Shown in pieces: positions 26,540 to 35,296 of a DNA stretch of 64,000 nt. Origin of the DNA: DASQPR01 sp963724705. Its GTDB lineage: Bacteria > Actinomycetota > Actinomycetes > Mycobacteriales > Micromonosporaceae. The position numbers and the translations under genes are program-made. Location of the stretch: NCBI GenBank assembly GCA_963724705.1, contig CAVRVS010000001.1, forward strand, positions 248,001 to 312,000. Direction: 5' to 3'. Below the pieces are notes generated by a model, which saw only the letters and a list, made by a program, of their open reading frames with translations, made no database searches and had not been told where the DNA came from. How positions within the stretch are numbered: position 1 is the stretch's first letter; each line of letters opens with the position of its first letter.

Positions 26540-27355
26540 TCAGCCGATCGCCCGGATCGGCGTCAGCGACAGCATCGCGTTCATGCTGCCGCTGCGGAAG
26601 CCCGCGAGGTCCACCGATACGAATGTGAACCCACACGCGCGAATGGCATCGGCTACCTCGGCCCGTACGGACATCAGTCGGTCCATGTCGGGCTCGGCGA
26701 CCTCGATCCGGGCGACCGAGCCGTCGCCGTGCGCCCGCACCCGGCAATGCGCGAATCCACGGTCGTGCAGCAGATCCTCGGCACGCTCGATCCGCCGCAG
26801 GACGTCAGGCGTCACAGCGTCGCCGTAGGCGACCCGCGACGACAGGCACGCGGCCGCCGGCTTGTCCGCCGTCACGAGGCCGAGCTCCCGACTGAGCGCT
26901 CGGACGTCCGCCTTGGTGAGCCGCGCATCCACCAGCGGGAAGACGGAGCCACGCAGTCGGGCCGCGGCCTGGCCCGGCCGGTGATCGCCGAGGTCGTCGA
27001 GATTCGTGCCGAGCGCGATACGGCCGCCGGCCAGTGCCGCCATCGGAGCGAGCGCATCGAACAGCGCGGACTTGCAATGGAAGCACCGATCGCCGGCGTT
27101 GCGGACGTACTCCGGCCGATCCAGCTCGTCCGTGCAGACCTCTATGTGGGCGATCCCATGCTCTCGTGCGAAGGACCGGGCGGCTACGCGCTCCCGGTCT
27201 GGCAGGCTGGCCGAGATCGCGGTGACCGCCACGGCGCGTTCGCCGAGCACCTGATGAGCACTCCACGCCAGCAAGGCGGAGTCGGCGCCACCGGAGAACG
27301 CCACCAGCAGACTGGTCTCGCAGCGCAGGCGGTCGAGCAACGCGTCCAGCATCAC
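26540..27355 (-). CDS. larE: ATP-dependent sacrificial sulfur transferase LarE
   Basis: 271 residues. The PP-loop SGGADS (21-26) binds ATP and adenylates the carboxyl groups made by LarB. RCFHCK (C91, C94) is a conserved pair. C170 in AACLSSRVAYG matches the cysteine that LarE of Lactiplantibacillus gives up as its sulfur source. GTNLDDLGDHRPG is also family-typical. With a single Cys at the active site it looks like the sacrificial type rather than the iron-sulfur type, though C91/C94 leave some doubt. Its ATG overlaps the larA stop by ATGA. Confidence 0.95.
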   Translation of the reverse strand: MMLDALLDRLRCETSLLVAFSGGADSALLAWSAHQVLGERAVAVTAISASLPDRERVAARSFAREHGIAHIEVCTDELDRPEYVRNAGDRCFHCKSALFDALAPMAALAGGRIALGTNLDDLGDHRPGQAAARLRGSVFPLVDARLTKADVRALSRELGLVTADKPAAACLSSRVAYGDAVTPDVLRRIERAEDLLHDRGFAHCRVRAHGDGSVARIEVAEPDMDRLMSVRAEVADAIRACGFTFVSVDLAGFRSGSMNAMLSLTPIRAIG

Positions 27356-28704
27356 GCATCCTCCGTGGCGTCAGTGACGCCGGTCGTCTCGCGGTCGGTC
27401 GTCGCGGGGTCGGTGGTCTCACGCACGAACGGGATGGTCTGTGGGCCCTCCGGGAGAACACACACGCGTGCGTCCGGACCGGCCGAGGTCAGCTCGTCGA
27501 CGACCGCTCGGCCGATGTCCTCGACAGAGTAGAGATGGGCGCTGCGTAACTCGGCATCGGTCAGGCCGCCGGTGAACACGCCGACCCGCGCACGATCCAG
27601 GACGCGCGCGAGCACCTGGACCTGCCACTGGTCCGGCACCGTCTCGGTTCGCGAGGCGATCGCGTGCAGCAGTGCCCGCGGCGATGGTTCGGACGCGAGC
27701 ACCTCACGGAACGAACCGTGGTCCGGAAAGCCATCCGAGCACTCGGCCGCGCAGATGATGAGCCCGCCTGGCTTCACGACCGTCGCCGCGGCGGACATTC
27801 CCTTCACGGCCTGATAAAGGTTCTGGTCCAACGGATAGCCAGCATTGCTCGTGACAACCACGTCGAACAAACCGTCGACCGGACACATCGACACGTCGCG
27901 GACGGCGGCCCGGGCCGCCTCGTGCATCGGCAGGATGTCGCCGCCGAACGCCGCGACGATGCGCTGCTCTCGATTGAGCACGACGTCGAACGCGAAGTCG
28001 ACGCCGGTGCCGACGGCGATCGCGCGGACGTCGTCGTGGACTGGATTGCCTTCGCACACCGCCCAGGTGGCCTTCTCGCTGCCGATCCGTCGCGCGTCGT
28101 GGAGGGTAAGTACGGTCTCCAGGCCGGCGAGACCCGGTGCGACAAGCTTCGGACCGCCGCTGAATCCGGCGAAGAAGTGGGGTTCGACAAAGCCGGTCGT
28201 GATCCGGACGTCGGCCTCGACCCAGTGCCGGTTCAGCCACACCGGCACGCCGTCGCCGTACGTGCCGCGCCACACCAGCGACGTCTGGTCCCGGGCATCG
28301 TGGTTCACGATCGTCATGGTGTCGACGATTTCATCGCCCAACATGGCCCGCAGTTCCGCGTCGGTGTTGCCGCGATGCGTGCCGGTCGCGACGAGCAGCG
28401 TCATATCGGCCCGGGTGGCGATCCCGTCGAGTTCGGCCAGGAGCGCGCGGACCATTTGCTCCCGCGGCTGCGGCCGGGTCGCGTCACACAGCGAGACCGC
28501 GATGCGGTGGCCCGCCCGTACGCGATCCCGCAGCGGCGGACCGGCGACCGGCTTCGCCAAGGCGGTGCGGAGCACGTCGGCCGGATCGGTGGCCGCCGGG
28601 TGGTGCGCCGGCGCGACCACGGTCGTTCGATCGGCTGGCAGCCGTACGGGCAGCCAACCGCGGCCGTACGCGAGCGACACATCGACGGTCGTCGGCTCAC
28701 TCAC
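27352..28704 (-). CDS. larA: LarA-family nickel-pincer-dependent 2-hydroxyacid racemase/epimerase
   Basis: 450 residues from GTG 28704, with GGAG just upstream. Key residues line up with LarA of Lactiplantibacillus: R77 in CDATRP, H110 in ATGTHRG, and H176 plus K186 in EPHFFAGFSGGPK. There the lysine tethers the pincer cofactor and the histidines act as acid/base. Members of this superfamily racemise lactate and malate or epimerise sugar acids such as gluconate at C2. The gene overlaps the aldo/keto reductase stop by eight bases, so it belongs to the sugar-oxidation operon. A sugar acid or the lactate released downstream are the candidate substrates. Confidence 0.92.
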   Translation of the reverse strand: MSEPTTVDVSLAYGRGWLPVRLPADRTTVVAPAHHPAATDPADVLRTALAKPVAGPPLRDRVRAGHRIAVSLCDATRPQPREQMVRALLAELDGIATRADMTLLVATGTHRGNTDAELRAMLGDEIVDTMTIVNHDARDQTSLVWRGTYGDGVPVWLNRHWVEADVRITTGFVEPHFFAGFSGGPKLVAPGLAGLETVLTLHDARRIGSEKATWAVCEGNPVHDDVRAIAVGTGVDFAFDVVLNREQRIVAAFGGDILPMHEAARAAVRDVSMCPVDGLFDVVVTSNAGYPLDQNLYQAVKGMSAAATVVKPGGLIICAAECSDGFPDHGSFREVLASEPSPRALLHAIASRTETVPDQWQVQVLARVLDRARVGVFTGGLTDAELRSAHLYSVEDIGRAVVDELTSAGPDARVCVLPEGPQTIPFVRETTDPATTDRETTGVTDATEDA

Positions 28705-29656
28705 GAGGGTCTCCGTCCAACTCGGCCCAGGCCGACTCGGGGATGCCGGCCGCGAATCGCTCCAGCGTCGAGGCGACCTGCGCGGCCGTACGCATCCCGC
28801 AGACCACCGAGGCCACCGCCGGATGCCGGAGCGGGAAGTGCAGTGCCGCCGCCGGCAGCGCGACTCCGTAGTGACGGCATACCTCGGCGAGCCCCCGCGC
28901 CCGGGCGAGGATGTCAGACGAGGCCGGGCCGTAGTCGAAATACGCACCGTCGGCAGGCTCGTCGACGGCGAGCAGCCCGGAGTTGAACGGCGCGGCCGCG
29001 ACGACCGCTACGCCGGAGCGAGCGCATTCGTCAAGCAGACGCTGGCCGGTGCGATCCAATAGCGTCCAGCGGCCGGCGAGCATCACGACGTCGAGGTCGG
29101 TCTCCTCGACCATGCGCAGCGGTGCCTGCCACTGGTTCATCCCGACGCCGACCGCGCCGACCGTGCCCTCGTCCCGCATCCGGATCAGCTCCGGGATTGC
29201 TTCGGTGATGGCCTCGTCGACGTACGCGTCGGGATCGTGGACGTACGCGATGTCCACGCGGTCGATGCCGAGCCGCTCGAGACTCGACTCCAGCGAGCGC
29301 CGGACGCCGGACGCACTGAAGTCGAACCGTCGCCGGAGCGTGTCCGCAACGTCGAACCCGCCGGCCGCCATGTCGGAGCCGGTCGGGTTCGGATTCGGTT
29401 CCAGGAGCCGGCCGACCTTGGTTGACAGGACGTACGCGTCGCGTGGCCGATCGGCCAGCGCCGCGCCGAGGCGGGACTCGGACAGACCGAGGCCATAGTG
29501 CGGTGCCGTGTCGTAGTAGCGCACCCCGCCGGCCCACGCGGCATCGACGGCGGCGCGGGCGTCGTCATCGCTCGTCGCGCGATAGAGATTACCGAGCGAT
29601 CCCCCGCCGAAGCCGAGCCCGGTCAGCGCGATGCCGCGGACCTTGCGGGTATTCAC
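28697..29656 (-). CDS. Aldo/keto reductase, aldose (L-fucose-type) 1-dehydrogenase-like
   Basis: 319 residues from GTG 29656, which overlaps the preceding stop (GTGA). This is a TIM-barrel AKR with the catalytic Asp/Tyr segment RYYDTAPHYGLGLSESRLG and the lysine in LSTKVGRLL; DIAYVHDPD supplies the family histidine. The long loop LLEPNPNPTG is shared with the L-fucose/D-threo-aldose dehydrogenase and pyridoxal 4-dehydrogenase branch. It would oxidise an aldose at C1 to a lactone with NAD(P)+. The adjacent amidohydrolase of the lactonase type supports this. Confidence 0.87.
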   Translation of the reverse strand: MNTRKVRGIALTGLGFGGGSLGNLYRATSDDDARAAVDAAWAGGVRYYDTAPHYGLGLSESRLGAALADRPRDAYVLSTKVGRLLEPNPNPTGSDMAAGGFDVADTLRRRFDFSASGVRRSLESSLERLGIDRVDIAYVHDPDAYVDEAITEAIPELIRMRDEGTVGAVGVGMNQWQAPLRMVEETDLDVVMLAGRWTLLDRTGQRLLDECARSGVAVVAAAPFNSGLLAVDEPADGAYFDYGPASSDILARARGLAEVCRHYGVALPAAALHFPLRHPAVASVVCGMRTAAQVASTLERFAAGIPESAWAELDGDPRE

Positions 29657-30552
29657 GGCGCTTTCCCGTTCGAGCCGGAGGCATCGGCAACCTCGACCAG
29701 GCCATACCAGCGTGCCGCGGTGCCACCGCGCACAGACTCCCGGTCGGCCGGCCGCAACCGGTCCAGCGCCGACGTCAGCGTCGTCATGGCCGAACCGTAG
29801 TCGGCCGCCAGCAGGCACACCGGCCAGTCCGAACCCGCCATCGTACGGTCCGGTCCGAACGCCGCGAGCACGTGCTCGATCACGGGGTCGAGCTGACGCT
29901 GCGTCCATGTGGCCCAGTCGGCCTCGGTCACCAGGCCGGACAGTTTGACCGCCGCGCGCGGGCAGCTCGCCAGCGCATCGATGTCGTGCCGCCACCGGCC
30001 GAGGTCACCCGACCGGACGGGCGGTTTGCCGGCGTGGTCGAGGACGAAGCGGAGGCCGGCGACGGCCTCGACCGTCTCGCCGACCAGCGGCAACTGGTCG
30101 CTGGACACGACGACGTCGTAGACCAGGCCGGCCTCGGCGACTGCGGCCAGGCCGTCGCGTACGTCGGATCGCCCCAGCCACCGCGGATCCGGCTCGATCT
30201 GGAGCTGATGGCGCACGCCGACGAGTCTGCCGCCGCCGGGCGCGGACCGTAGCGATGCGATCTGTTTGTCCACGTCGGACGCCGTGAGATCAACCCAACC
30301 GATCACGCCGGCGAGCCGTGGCTCGGTCGCCGCGATCGCCAGCAGGTCGATCGTCTCGTCGGTGGTGTCGCCCGCCTGGACCACGATCGCGGCGTCCACG
30401 CCGTTGGCGGCAAGCACATCGCCAAGGTCGCCAACCGTGAACGAACGGCGCAACAGCGGCAGGTCGTCGGTCCACGGCTGCGGACGTACGTCGAGGTCCC
30501 ACAGATGCACGTGTGCGTCAATGACCGCCGGACCCCTAAGTGACGCCGTCAT
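29653..30552 (-). CDS. Amidohydrolase, L-fuconolactonase-like
   Basis: 299 residues from ATG 30552, which overlaps the preceding SDR stop by ATGA. The DAHVHLWD start holds the HxH metal site. VRHQLQIEPDPRWL, FVLDHAGKPPV and MAGSDWPVCLL are the strands bearing the remaining ligands of the COG3618 group, which contains L-fucono- and L-rhamnono-lactonases. It lies directly before the aldose dehydrogenase gene, so it most likely opens the lactone that enzyme makes. The protein is cytosolic; there is no signal peptide. Confidence 0.87.
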   Translation of the reverse strand: MTASLRGPAVIDAHVHLWDLDVRPQPWTDDLPLLRRSFTVGDLGDVLAANGVDAAIVVQAGDTTDETIDLLAIAATEPRLAGVIGWVDLTASDVDKQIASLRSAPGGGRLVGVRHQLQIEPDPRWLGRSDVRDGLAAVAEAGLVYDVVVSSDQLPLVGETVEAVAGLRFVLDHAGKPPVRSGDLGRWRHDIDALASCPRAAVKLSGLVTEADWATWTQRQLDPVIEHVLAAFGPDRTMAGSDWPVCLLAADYGSAMTTLTSALDRLRPADRESVRGGTAARWYGLVEVADASGSNGKAP

Positions 30553-31311
30553 GACCGGGGACGGAGCCGCAATCCCGCCATGCCGCCGTCCACCGCGATC
30601 TCCGCTCCGGTGGTCGAACCGGCCAGCGGTGAAGCGAGATAGACGACAGCGTGGGCGATCTCGGCCGCGGACACCAGGCGCCCATGCGGTTGCCGCGCCG
30701 CAAGCGCGGCCCGCTCGGCGGCCGGATCCGGCGCGCTGTCGAGCAGGCGGCCGACCCACGGCGTGTCAGCCGTGCCGGGGTTCACGGCGTTGACCCGGAT
30801 GCCGTCGACCATGCCGTCGGCGGCCATCGCCCGAGTGAGCGACAGCACCGCGCCCTTGCTGGCCGAGTAAATCGCCCGCTGCGGAAGCCCGGCGGTCGCC
30901 GCGATCGATGCCGTGTTCACCACGGCCGCACGATCCGACTGCCGGAGATGGGGCCACGCGGCTCGGGACACCCGTGCCGTACCGACCACGTTCACGTCGA
31001 GTACGCGATGCCATTCGTCGTCGGTCGCCGTCTCCACGGCGCCCTGCGCTCCGATGCCGGCGTTGTTCGCCAACACGTCGAGGCCGCCGAGCCGATCGAC
31101 GGCCGTCGGCGACGGCGCCGCGAACGGCGGGATCGTCGGAGATGTCCGCGCACACGTAGCCGGTGCCGGTGGGGAGGTCGGCCGGCGGCTCGGCCGCCCG
31201 ATCGAGGACGACGACCGATGCGCCCTCGGCCACGAACGCTTGCACGATGGCGAGACCGATGCCGGACGCGCCACCGGTCACGATTGCCCTGATCCCGTCG
31301 AGTTGTCCCAC
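30549..31311 (-). pseudogene. Short-chain dehydrogenase, 2-keto-3-deoxy-sugar-acid 4-dehydrogenase-like (frameshifted)
   Basis: From GTG 31311 the frame reads GQLDGIRAIVTGGASGIGLAIV and VVLDRAAEPPAD up to AVAD. One extra base at 31104 shifts it, and the protein resumes AVDRLGGLDVLANNAGIG, NTASIAATAGLPQ and RAIYSASKGAVLSLTRAMA (catalytic Tyr/Lys). The joined length is 253 residues. In L-fucose-type oxidative pathways an SDR in this position oxidises C4 of 2-keto-3-deoxy-L-fuconate, and the following hydrolase then cleaves the diketo acid. Gene order here matches that logic. Confidence 0.83.
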
Positions 31312-31312
31312 G

Positions 31313-32155
31313 TCACGCCTGACCGAGTTGCTGGCGCTGCCGCCCGAGACCGGCGATTTCCAGCTCGACGACGTCACCGGCCCGGAGGAAGGCGCCGTCG
31401 GCGCGGCCCAATGCCACCCCGGCCGGCGTTCCGGTGTTGATCACATCACCCGGTCGCAGCACCATGAACTGGCTCAGATACCACACGAGGTGGTCGACGC
31501 CGAAGATCATGTTCTTGCTGTTGCCGTCCTGCCGGAGGTCGCCGTTGACCCACAGGCGCATCGCCAGATCCTGCGGATCGGGCACCTCATCGGCGGTGCG
31601 GATCCACGGACCGAAGGGGTTGAACGTCTCGCAGTTCTTGCCCTTGTCCCATTGGCCGCCGCGCTCGATCTGGAACTCGCGCTCCGAAACGTCGTTGCTG
31701 ATCGCATATCCCGCGATGTGCGATCGCGCGGCCGCCGGCGAGCCCAGATAGCGCGCTTCGGTGCCGATGACGACCGCGAGTTCGACCTCATAGTCGGTCT
31801 TGACCGACGCCCTCGGCACCAGCACCTCGTCGTCCGGGCCGATCACCGTGTCCGGCGTCTTGAGGAACAGAATCGGCTCCGCCGGCGGCGTCGCGCCGGT
31901 CTCGGCGGCGTGGTCGACGTAGTTCAGACCGATGCAGACGATCTTCCCGATCCCGGCCAATGGCGGACCGAAGCGCTCGACCGGACCCATCGCCGGCAGG
32001 TCTCCGGCGGCAAGCGCCGCGGCCGCGCGGTCAAGCCCGTCCGCCAGGAACAGTGGGTCGATGTCCGTCGTGATCGGGCGGAGATCGAACCAATCGTCGC
32101 CACCACTCACCACTGGAATTTCGGCGCCAGCCGCGCCGATCCGAGCCAATCGCAT
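31313..32155 (-). CDS. Fumarylacetoacetate-hydrolase family protein, 2,4-diketo-3-deoxy-fuconate hydrolase-like
   Basis: 280 residues. ATG 32155 is chosen because AAGGAA lies nine bases upstream. GKIVCIGLNYVDHAAETG, TDYEVELAVVIGTEARYL, GYAISNDVSEREFQ and VINTGTPAGVALG are the family's metal-binding and catalytic segments (Glu, Glu, Asp ligands). This branch includes the hydrolase that splits 2,4-diketo-3-deoxy-L-fuconate into pyruvate and L-lactate. If so, the racemase gene four positions downstream would have a direct lactate substrate. It is distinct in sequence from the KdaD-like paralogue at 19934-20908. Confidence 0.87.
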   Translation of the reverse strand: MRLARIGAAGAEIPVVSGGDDWFDLRPITTDIDPLFLADGLDRAAAALAAGDLPAMGPVERFGPPLAGIGKIVCIGLNYVDHAAETGATPPAEPILFLKTPDTVIGPDDEVLVPRASVKTDYEVELAVVIGTEARYLGSPAAARSHIAGYAISNDVSEREFQIERGGQWDKGKNCETFNPFGPWIRTADEVPDPQDLAMRLWVNGDLRQDGNSKNMIFGVDHLVWYLSQFMVLRPGDVINTGTPAGVALGRADGAFLRAGDVVELEIAGLGRQRQQLGQA

Positions 32156-32229
32156 CTGTTGCGGTTCCTTTCCCATGTGCCTATTTGAGCGGTACGCACG
32201 TCGTTCGTACCAGCCCGCCGGGCCGGCCA

Positions 32230-34209
32230 TCAACTGGCGGTCGGTTCGTCCCACGGCGTGCGAAACGACGGCGGCCGGACCCGCGTACGCAGCGCGAGTG
32301 TCGCGGTGACCTCCGTGCCGGGCGGCAGTTCGACGTCGAGCCATGGCGCTTCGACATCGGCGCTGCGCTCGCCGACGACGACGTCGTGATTCAGGTATTC
32401 GGTATCGCGACCGGTCCACCCCGCCTCGGCCGAGCTGAATCGCACCCGGGAAATATCGTGCTCGGCGAAAGCGCCGGCCTGGATGACCACCCGGCGGGTT
32501 TGCGTGCCGGACAGGTTGACCAGTGTCACGACGGTCCCGGCCGGATCGATGTCGCTGACGAGCGCGGCCACGTCCTCGGGCAGGCCGGGGCGGCCCCGAT
32601 CGGCGTCGTAGTAGCGAACCCGGGCCTGGGCCGCGCCGCCGTTGTAGACGACTTGCGGGCCGCCCCAGGTGAGCTGTACGAGTGCCTCGGTCACCACCGG
32701 GTTCAGGTTCTGCCACAGATGGATCGCCGGTTCGGCCACGACGTCGTCGCCGTGCTGTTCCATCAACGCAAGCCGGCGGCGGGCCTGTTCGTGAGCGGCC
32801 CCGAGGATGCGTGCCGGGTAGTCCGGGTTGTCCCCGCGAAGGTATGCGTACCACGGCTCCTCGTGGCCGGCCTCCTCCTTGTCGCGGAACGCCCGGACGG
32901 CCGTCCAGTCGTGGCCGCTCGCGGCGCGCAAGCGATCGAGCCGCGCCCGGTCATCGGCGGCGGACGTGTGGTGCCAGAGCGCGGCCGGCACCGACGTCTG
33001 CACCGGATTCCAATCGAACCAACCCTTGTCGCTGTGCCGATTCGGGATCAGTAACGTCTCGTCGTCAACGGCCGCACCGAGGTGGGCGTTCCACCGTTCC
33101 TTGATGCTCGAGTCGCTGTCCGAGAACCGGCCGCCCCGGCCGTGGCCGACGACGATATCGAGCACTTGACGCGGCAGGTCGAGGTACGAGTCGTCGGCGT
33201 TGGCCAGCGCGGCGGCCATCGCGCCGACCAGCACCGCTTGGGCGACGCTGTACATGCCGTGCGGCCAACTCCAGCCGTAGTGGCCGCCGTACCAGCGGCC
33301 GTCGAGTTGGCTGCCGACCGTACCGTCGAGGCCGACGTTGTCGGGCACGAGGCCGCCGTTGTCCTCGGCTCGCTTCTGCCACGCGCCGACGTACGTCGCC
33401 AACCAGTCGGCGTACTTCTGGTCACCGCTGGCCAGAAACGCGTTGAGAACGAGGCCGCCAACACTGAGATTGGCGACTACGTCGCCTCGGCCGAGACGCC
33501 GCTTCATTTCGGCACCGAGTCGCGGATCGTTGTCGAGCAAGCCATCGGCGGACGCCGCGCCGGCGTCGTCAGCCGATTCACCGGCCGGCAACCAATCGAG
33601 CGGAAACCCGTAGCGGGCGGCCTCGGCGGCCGTCCAGGGGTAGGCCGACGTGTTCGACACCCCGTCGCGCGGCCCGCCGCTGCCGTTGTGGGGCGCGGTG
33701 ATGATGCGCCGCCCCGGGTCGTAGTTGCCATGAGCCGGGTCGACGTACAGATCGGCGAAACGCAACGCGCGCTCGCGCCAGGTACCGGGATCGGCCATCG
33801 TGAGGAAGTAGAAGAACAGCATGCTCTCGCCCTGGTGGAACCAGTCGTAGCCGATCTCGAACTCGTCGCGATAGATGCCAAGATCGGTGAGCTGGGCGAC
33901 GACGCCATGCCAGTGCTTTGCGCTAGCGGTGAGCACGTCGTCGGCCCCACCGAGCAGATACAGCTGGGGCCAGTTGAAGAACGCTTCTAAGAAGTCGTCG
34001 CCGCCATCCCGGGTCGACAACCGACCGTCGTAGCGCAGCGATCCGTCCGGACGCGTGTACAGATCGGCGAAGCGCCGCCAGCCCTCGTCGAGGAGCCGGA
34101 ACAGCGATCGTTCCGCCAGCGCCCAGTACGGCGGGGCGAGCGACGGTACGGTGGCGACGATGCGCGGCCGAGACGAGCCGGACGGCGTACGCGACGCGTC
34201 GGCGGTCAT
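32230..34209 (-). CDS. Six-hairpin glycosidase-like protein of unknown family
   Basis: 659 residues with no signal peptide. Residues 20-480 have the spacing of an (alpha/alpha)6 toroid rich in aromatic and acidic residues (FFNWPQLYLLGGADD, GYDWFHQGESMLFFYFL, WYGGHYGWSWPHGMYSVAQA, DWNPVQTSVPAALWHH). The last 150 residues are a beta-sandwich (GTVVTLVNLSGTQTRRVV). I do not recognise a named GH family. ATG 34209 follows GAGGAG. It sits between the sugar importer and the oxidative enzymes, so it most likely cleaves an imported glycoside in the cytosol. Confidence 0.7.
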   Translation of the reverse strand: MTADASRTPSGSSRPRIVATVPSLAPPYWALAERSLFRLLDEGWRRFADLYTRPDGSLRYDGRLSTRDGGDDFLEAFFNWPQLYLLGGADDVLTASAKHWHGVVAQLTDLGIYRDEFEIGYDWFHQGESMLFFYFLTMADPGTWRERALRFADLYVDPAHGNYDPGRRIITAPHNGSGGPRDGVSNTSAYPWTAAEAARYGFPLDWLPAGESADDAGAASADGLLDNDPRLGAEMKRRLGRGDVVANLSVGGLVLNAFLASGDQKYADWLATYVGAWQKRAEDNGGLVPDNVGLDGTVGSQLDGRWYGGHYGWSWPHGMYSVAQAVLVGAMAAALANADDSYLDLPRQVLDIVVGHGRGGRFSDSDSSIKERWNAHLGAAVDDETLLIPNRHSDKGWFDWNPVQTSVPAALWHHTSAADDRARLDRLRAASGHDWTAVRAFRDKEEAGHEEPWYAYLRGDNPDYPARILGAAHEQARRRLALMEQHGDDVVAEPAIHLWQNLNPVVTEALVQLTWGGPQVVYNGGAAQARVRYYDADRGRPGLPEDVAALVSDIDPAGTVVTLVNLSGTQTRRVVIQAGAFAEHDISRVRFSSAEAGWTGRDTEYLNHDVVVGERSADVEAPWLDVELPPGTEVTATLALRTRVRPPSFRTPWDEPTAS

Positions 34210-34291
34210 GACGTACTCCTCGGAATCTGTCGTTCGTGGCCGCTGGCCGCACTGCCGGGCGGTTGAGCGCGCGTCGGGTCGATCGAACCCG

Positions 34292-35287
34292 TCACTCCTT
34301 CGTCCCGCCCGCGGTCAGGCCGGCCACCAGGAAGCGTTGGGCCAGAAGGAAAATCACCAGCACCGGTGCAACCGACAGCAACGTCGCGAGCACGAGTTCG
34401 GGCGGCGACACCGCGGCGTTGGCGCCGACGACCGGGTTGAACGTCGGTGTCGAGGCGAGCATCTGGGTGAGCCCAACCTGCATCGGATATTGGTTACTGC
34501 CGGGCAGCATCACGTACGGCAGGAAGAAGTTGTTCCAGTTGGTGACGAAGTTGAAGAAGCCGACGAGCGCGACCACCGGCGCGGCCAATGGAAGCGCAAC
34601 CGACCAGAACGCGCGGAACTCACCACAGCCGTCGATGCGCGCCGCGGCCAACAAATCGCCGGACACGGCGGTGGAGAAGTAGATATACGTGAGATAGACG
34701 CCGAACGGGAAGAACGAATAGGGCAGCACGACGGACAGCGGCGTGTTCACCAGATGCGCGTAGTTGATTTCCAGAAACGTCGGCAGTACCAGCGATGCCG
34801 TCGGCATCAGCATCACGACGAGCGTCGTGATGAGCAGAAAACGACGGCCCTTGAAGTCCATCTTTGCCAGGGCATAGCCGGCCGGGATGCTCACCACGAG
34901 CGTGATGACGAGCGCCAGCACGGAGTAGAGCACCGAGTTGGCCAGCCACCGCTTGACCGCGCCGTCCTGGAACGACATCAGGTGAGCCCAGTTGTGCCCC
35001 AGATCGGCGAACGAACCGAACGAGTACGGGTTCTGGTCGACGAGCGACGTGCTGTTCTTCGTGGACGCCAACAGCAACCACAGCATTGGGATGAGGAAGA
35101 ACAACACGAACGCGGCCAGCAGCACGAAAACGGCGGTCCGGGTGGCGGCGCGGGCGATGCGGGGGCCGGAGCGGCGGCCGGATTGGCCGCGACCGCCGGC
35201 CGCGGCGACGACCGATTCGGCTGAGTCTCCGGTAAAACCGCTGGCGGCGGCGGACTGCCGTCCCGTGACGGGCTTGACGGTTGTCAC
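34292..35287 (-). CDS. CUT1-type sugar ABC transporter permease (MalG-like)
   Basis: 331 residues from GTG 35287. After a basic Ser/Gly-rich cytosolic N-terminus of about 45 residues come six helices. The EAA loop that contacts the ATPase is AARIDGCGEFRAFWSVALPLAAP. SIPAGYALAKMDFKGRR and the QYPMQVGLTQML periplasmic loop are typical of MalG/LacG proteins. It forms the importer with the two upstream genes. No ATPase gene lies in this cluster, so a shared multi-system MsiK-type ATPase elsewhere is likely, as is common in actinobacteria. Confidence 0.92.
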   Translation of the reverse strand: MTTVKPVTGRQSAAASGFTGDSAESVVAAAGGRGQSGRRSGPRIARAATRTAVFVLLAAFVLFFLIPMLWLLLASTKNSTSLVDQNPYSFGSFADLGHNWAHLMSFQDGAVKRWLANSVLYSVLALVITLVVSIPAGYALAKMDFKGRRFLLITTLVVMLMPTASLVLPTFLEINYAHLVNTPLSVVLPYSFFPFGVYLTYIYFSTAVSGDLLAAARIDGCGEFRAFWSVALPLAAPVVALVGFFNFVTNWNNFFLPYVMLPGSNQYPMQVGLTQMLASTPTFNPVVGANAAVSPPELVLATLLSVAPVLVIFLLAQRFLVAGLTAGGTKE

Positions 35288-35296
35288 GACGCCCCC

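Noticed and set aside
27664..28986. A 440-residue plus-strand open frame
   Set aside because: It is antisense to larA, whose catalytic residues are clear on the other strand.
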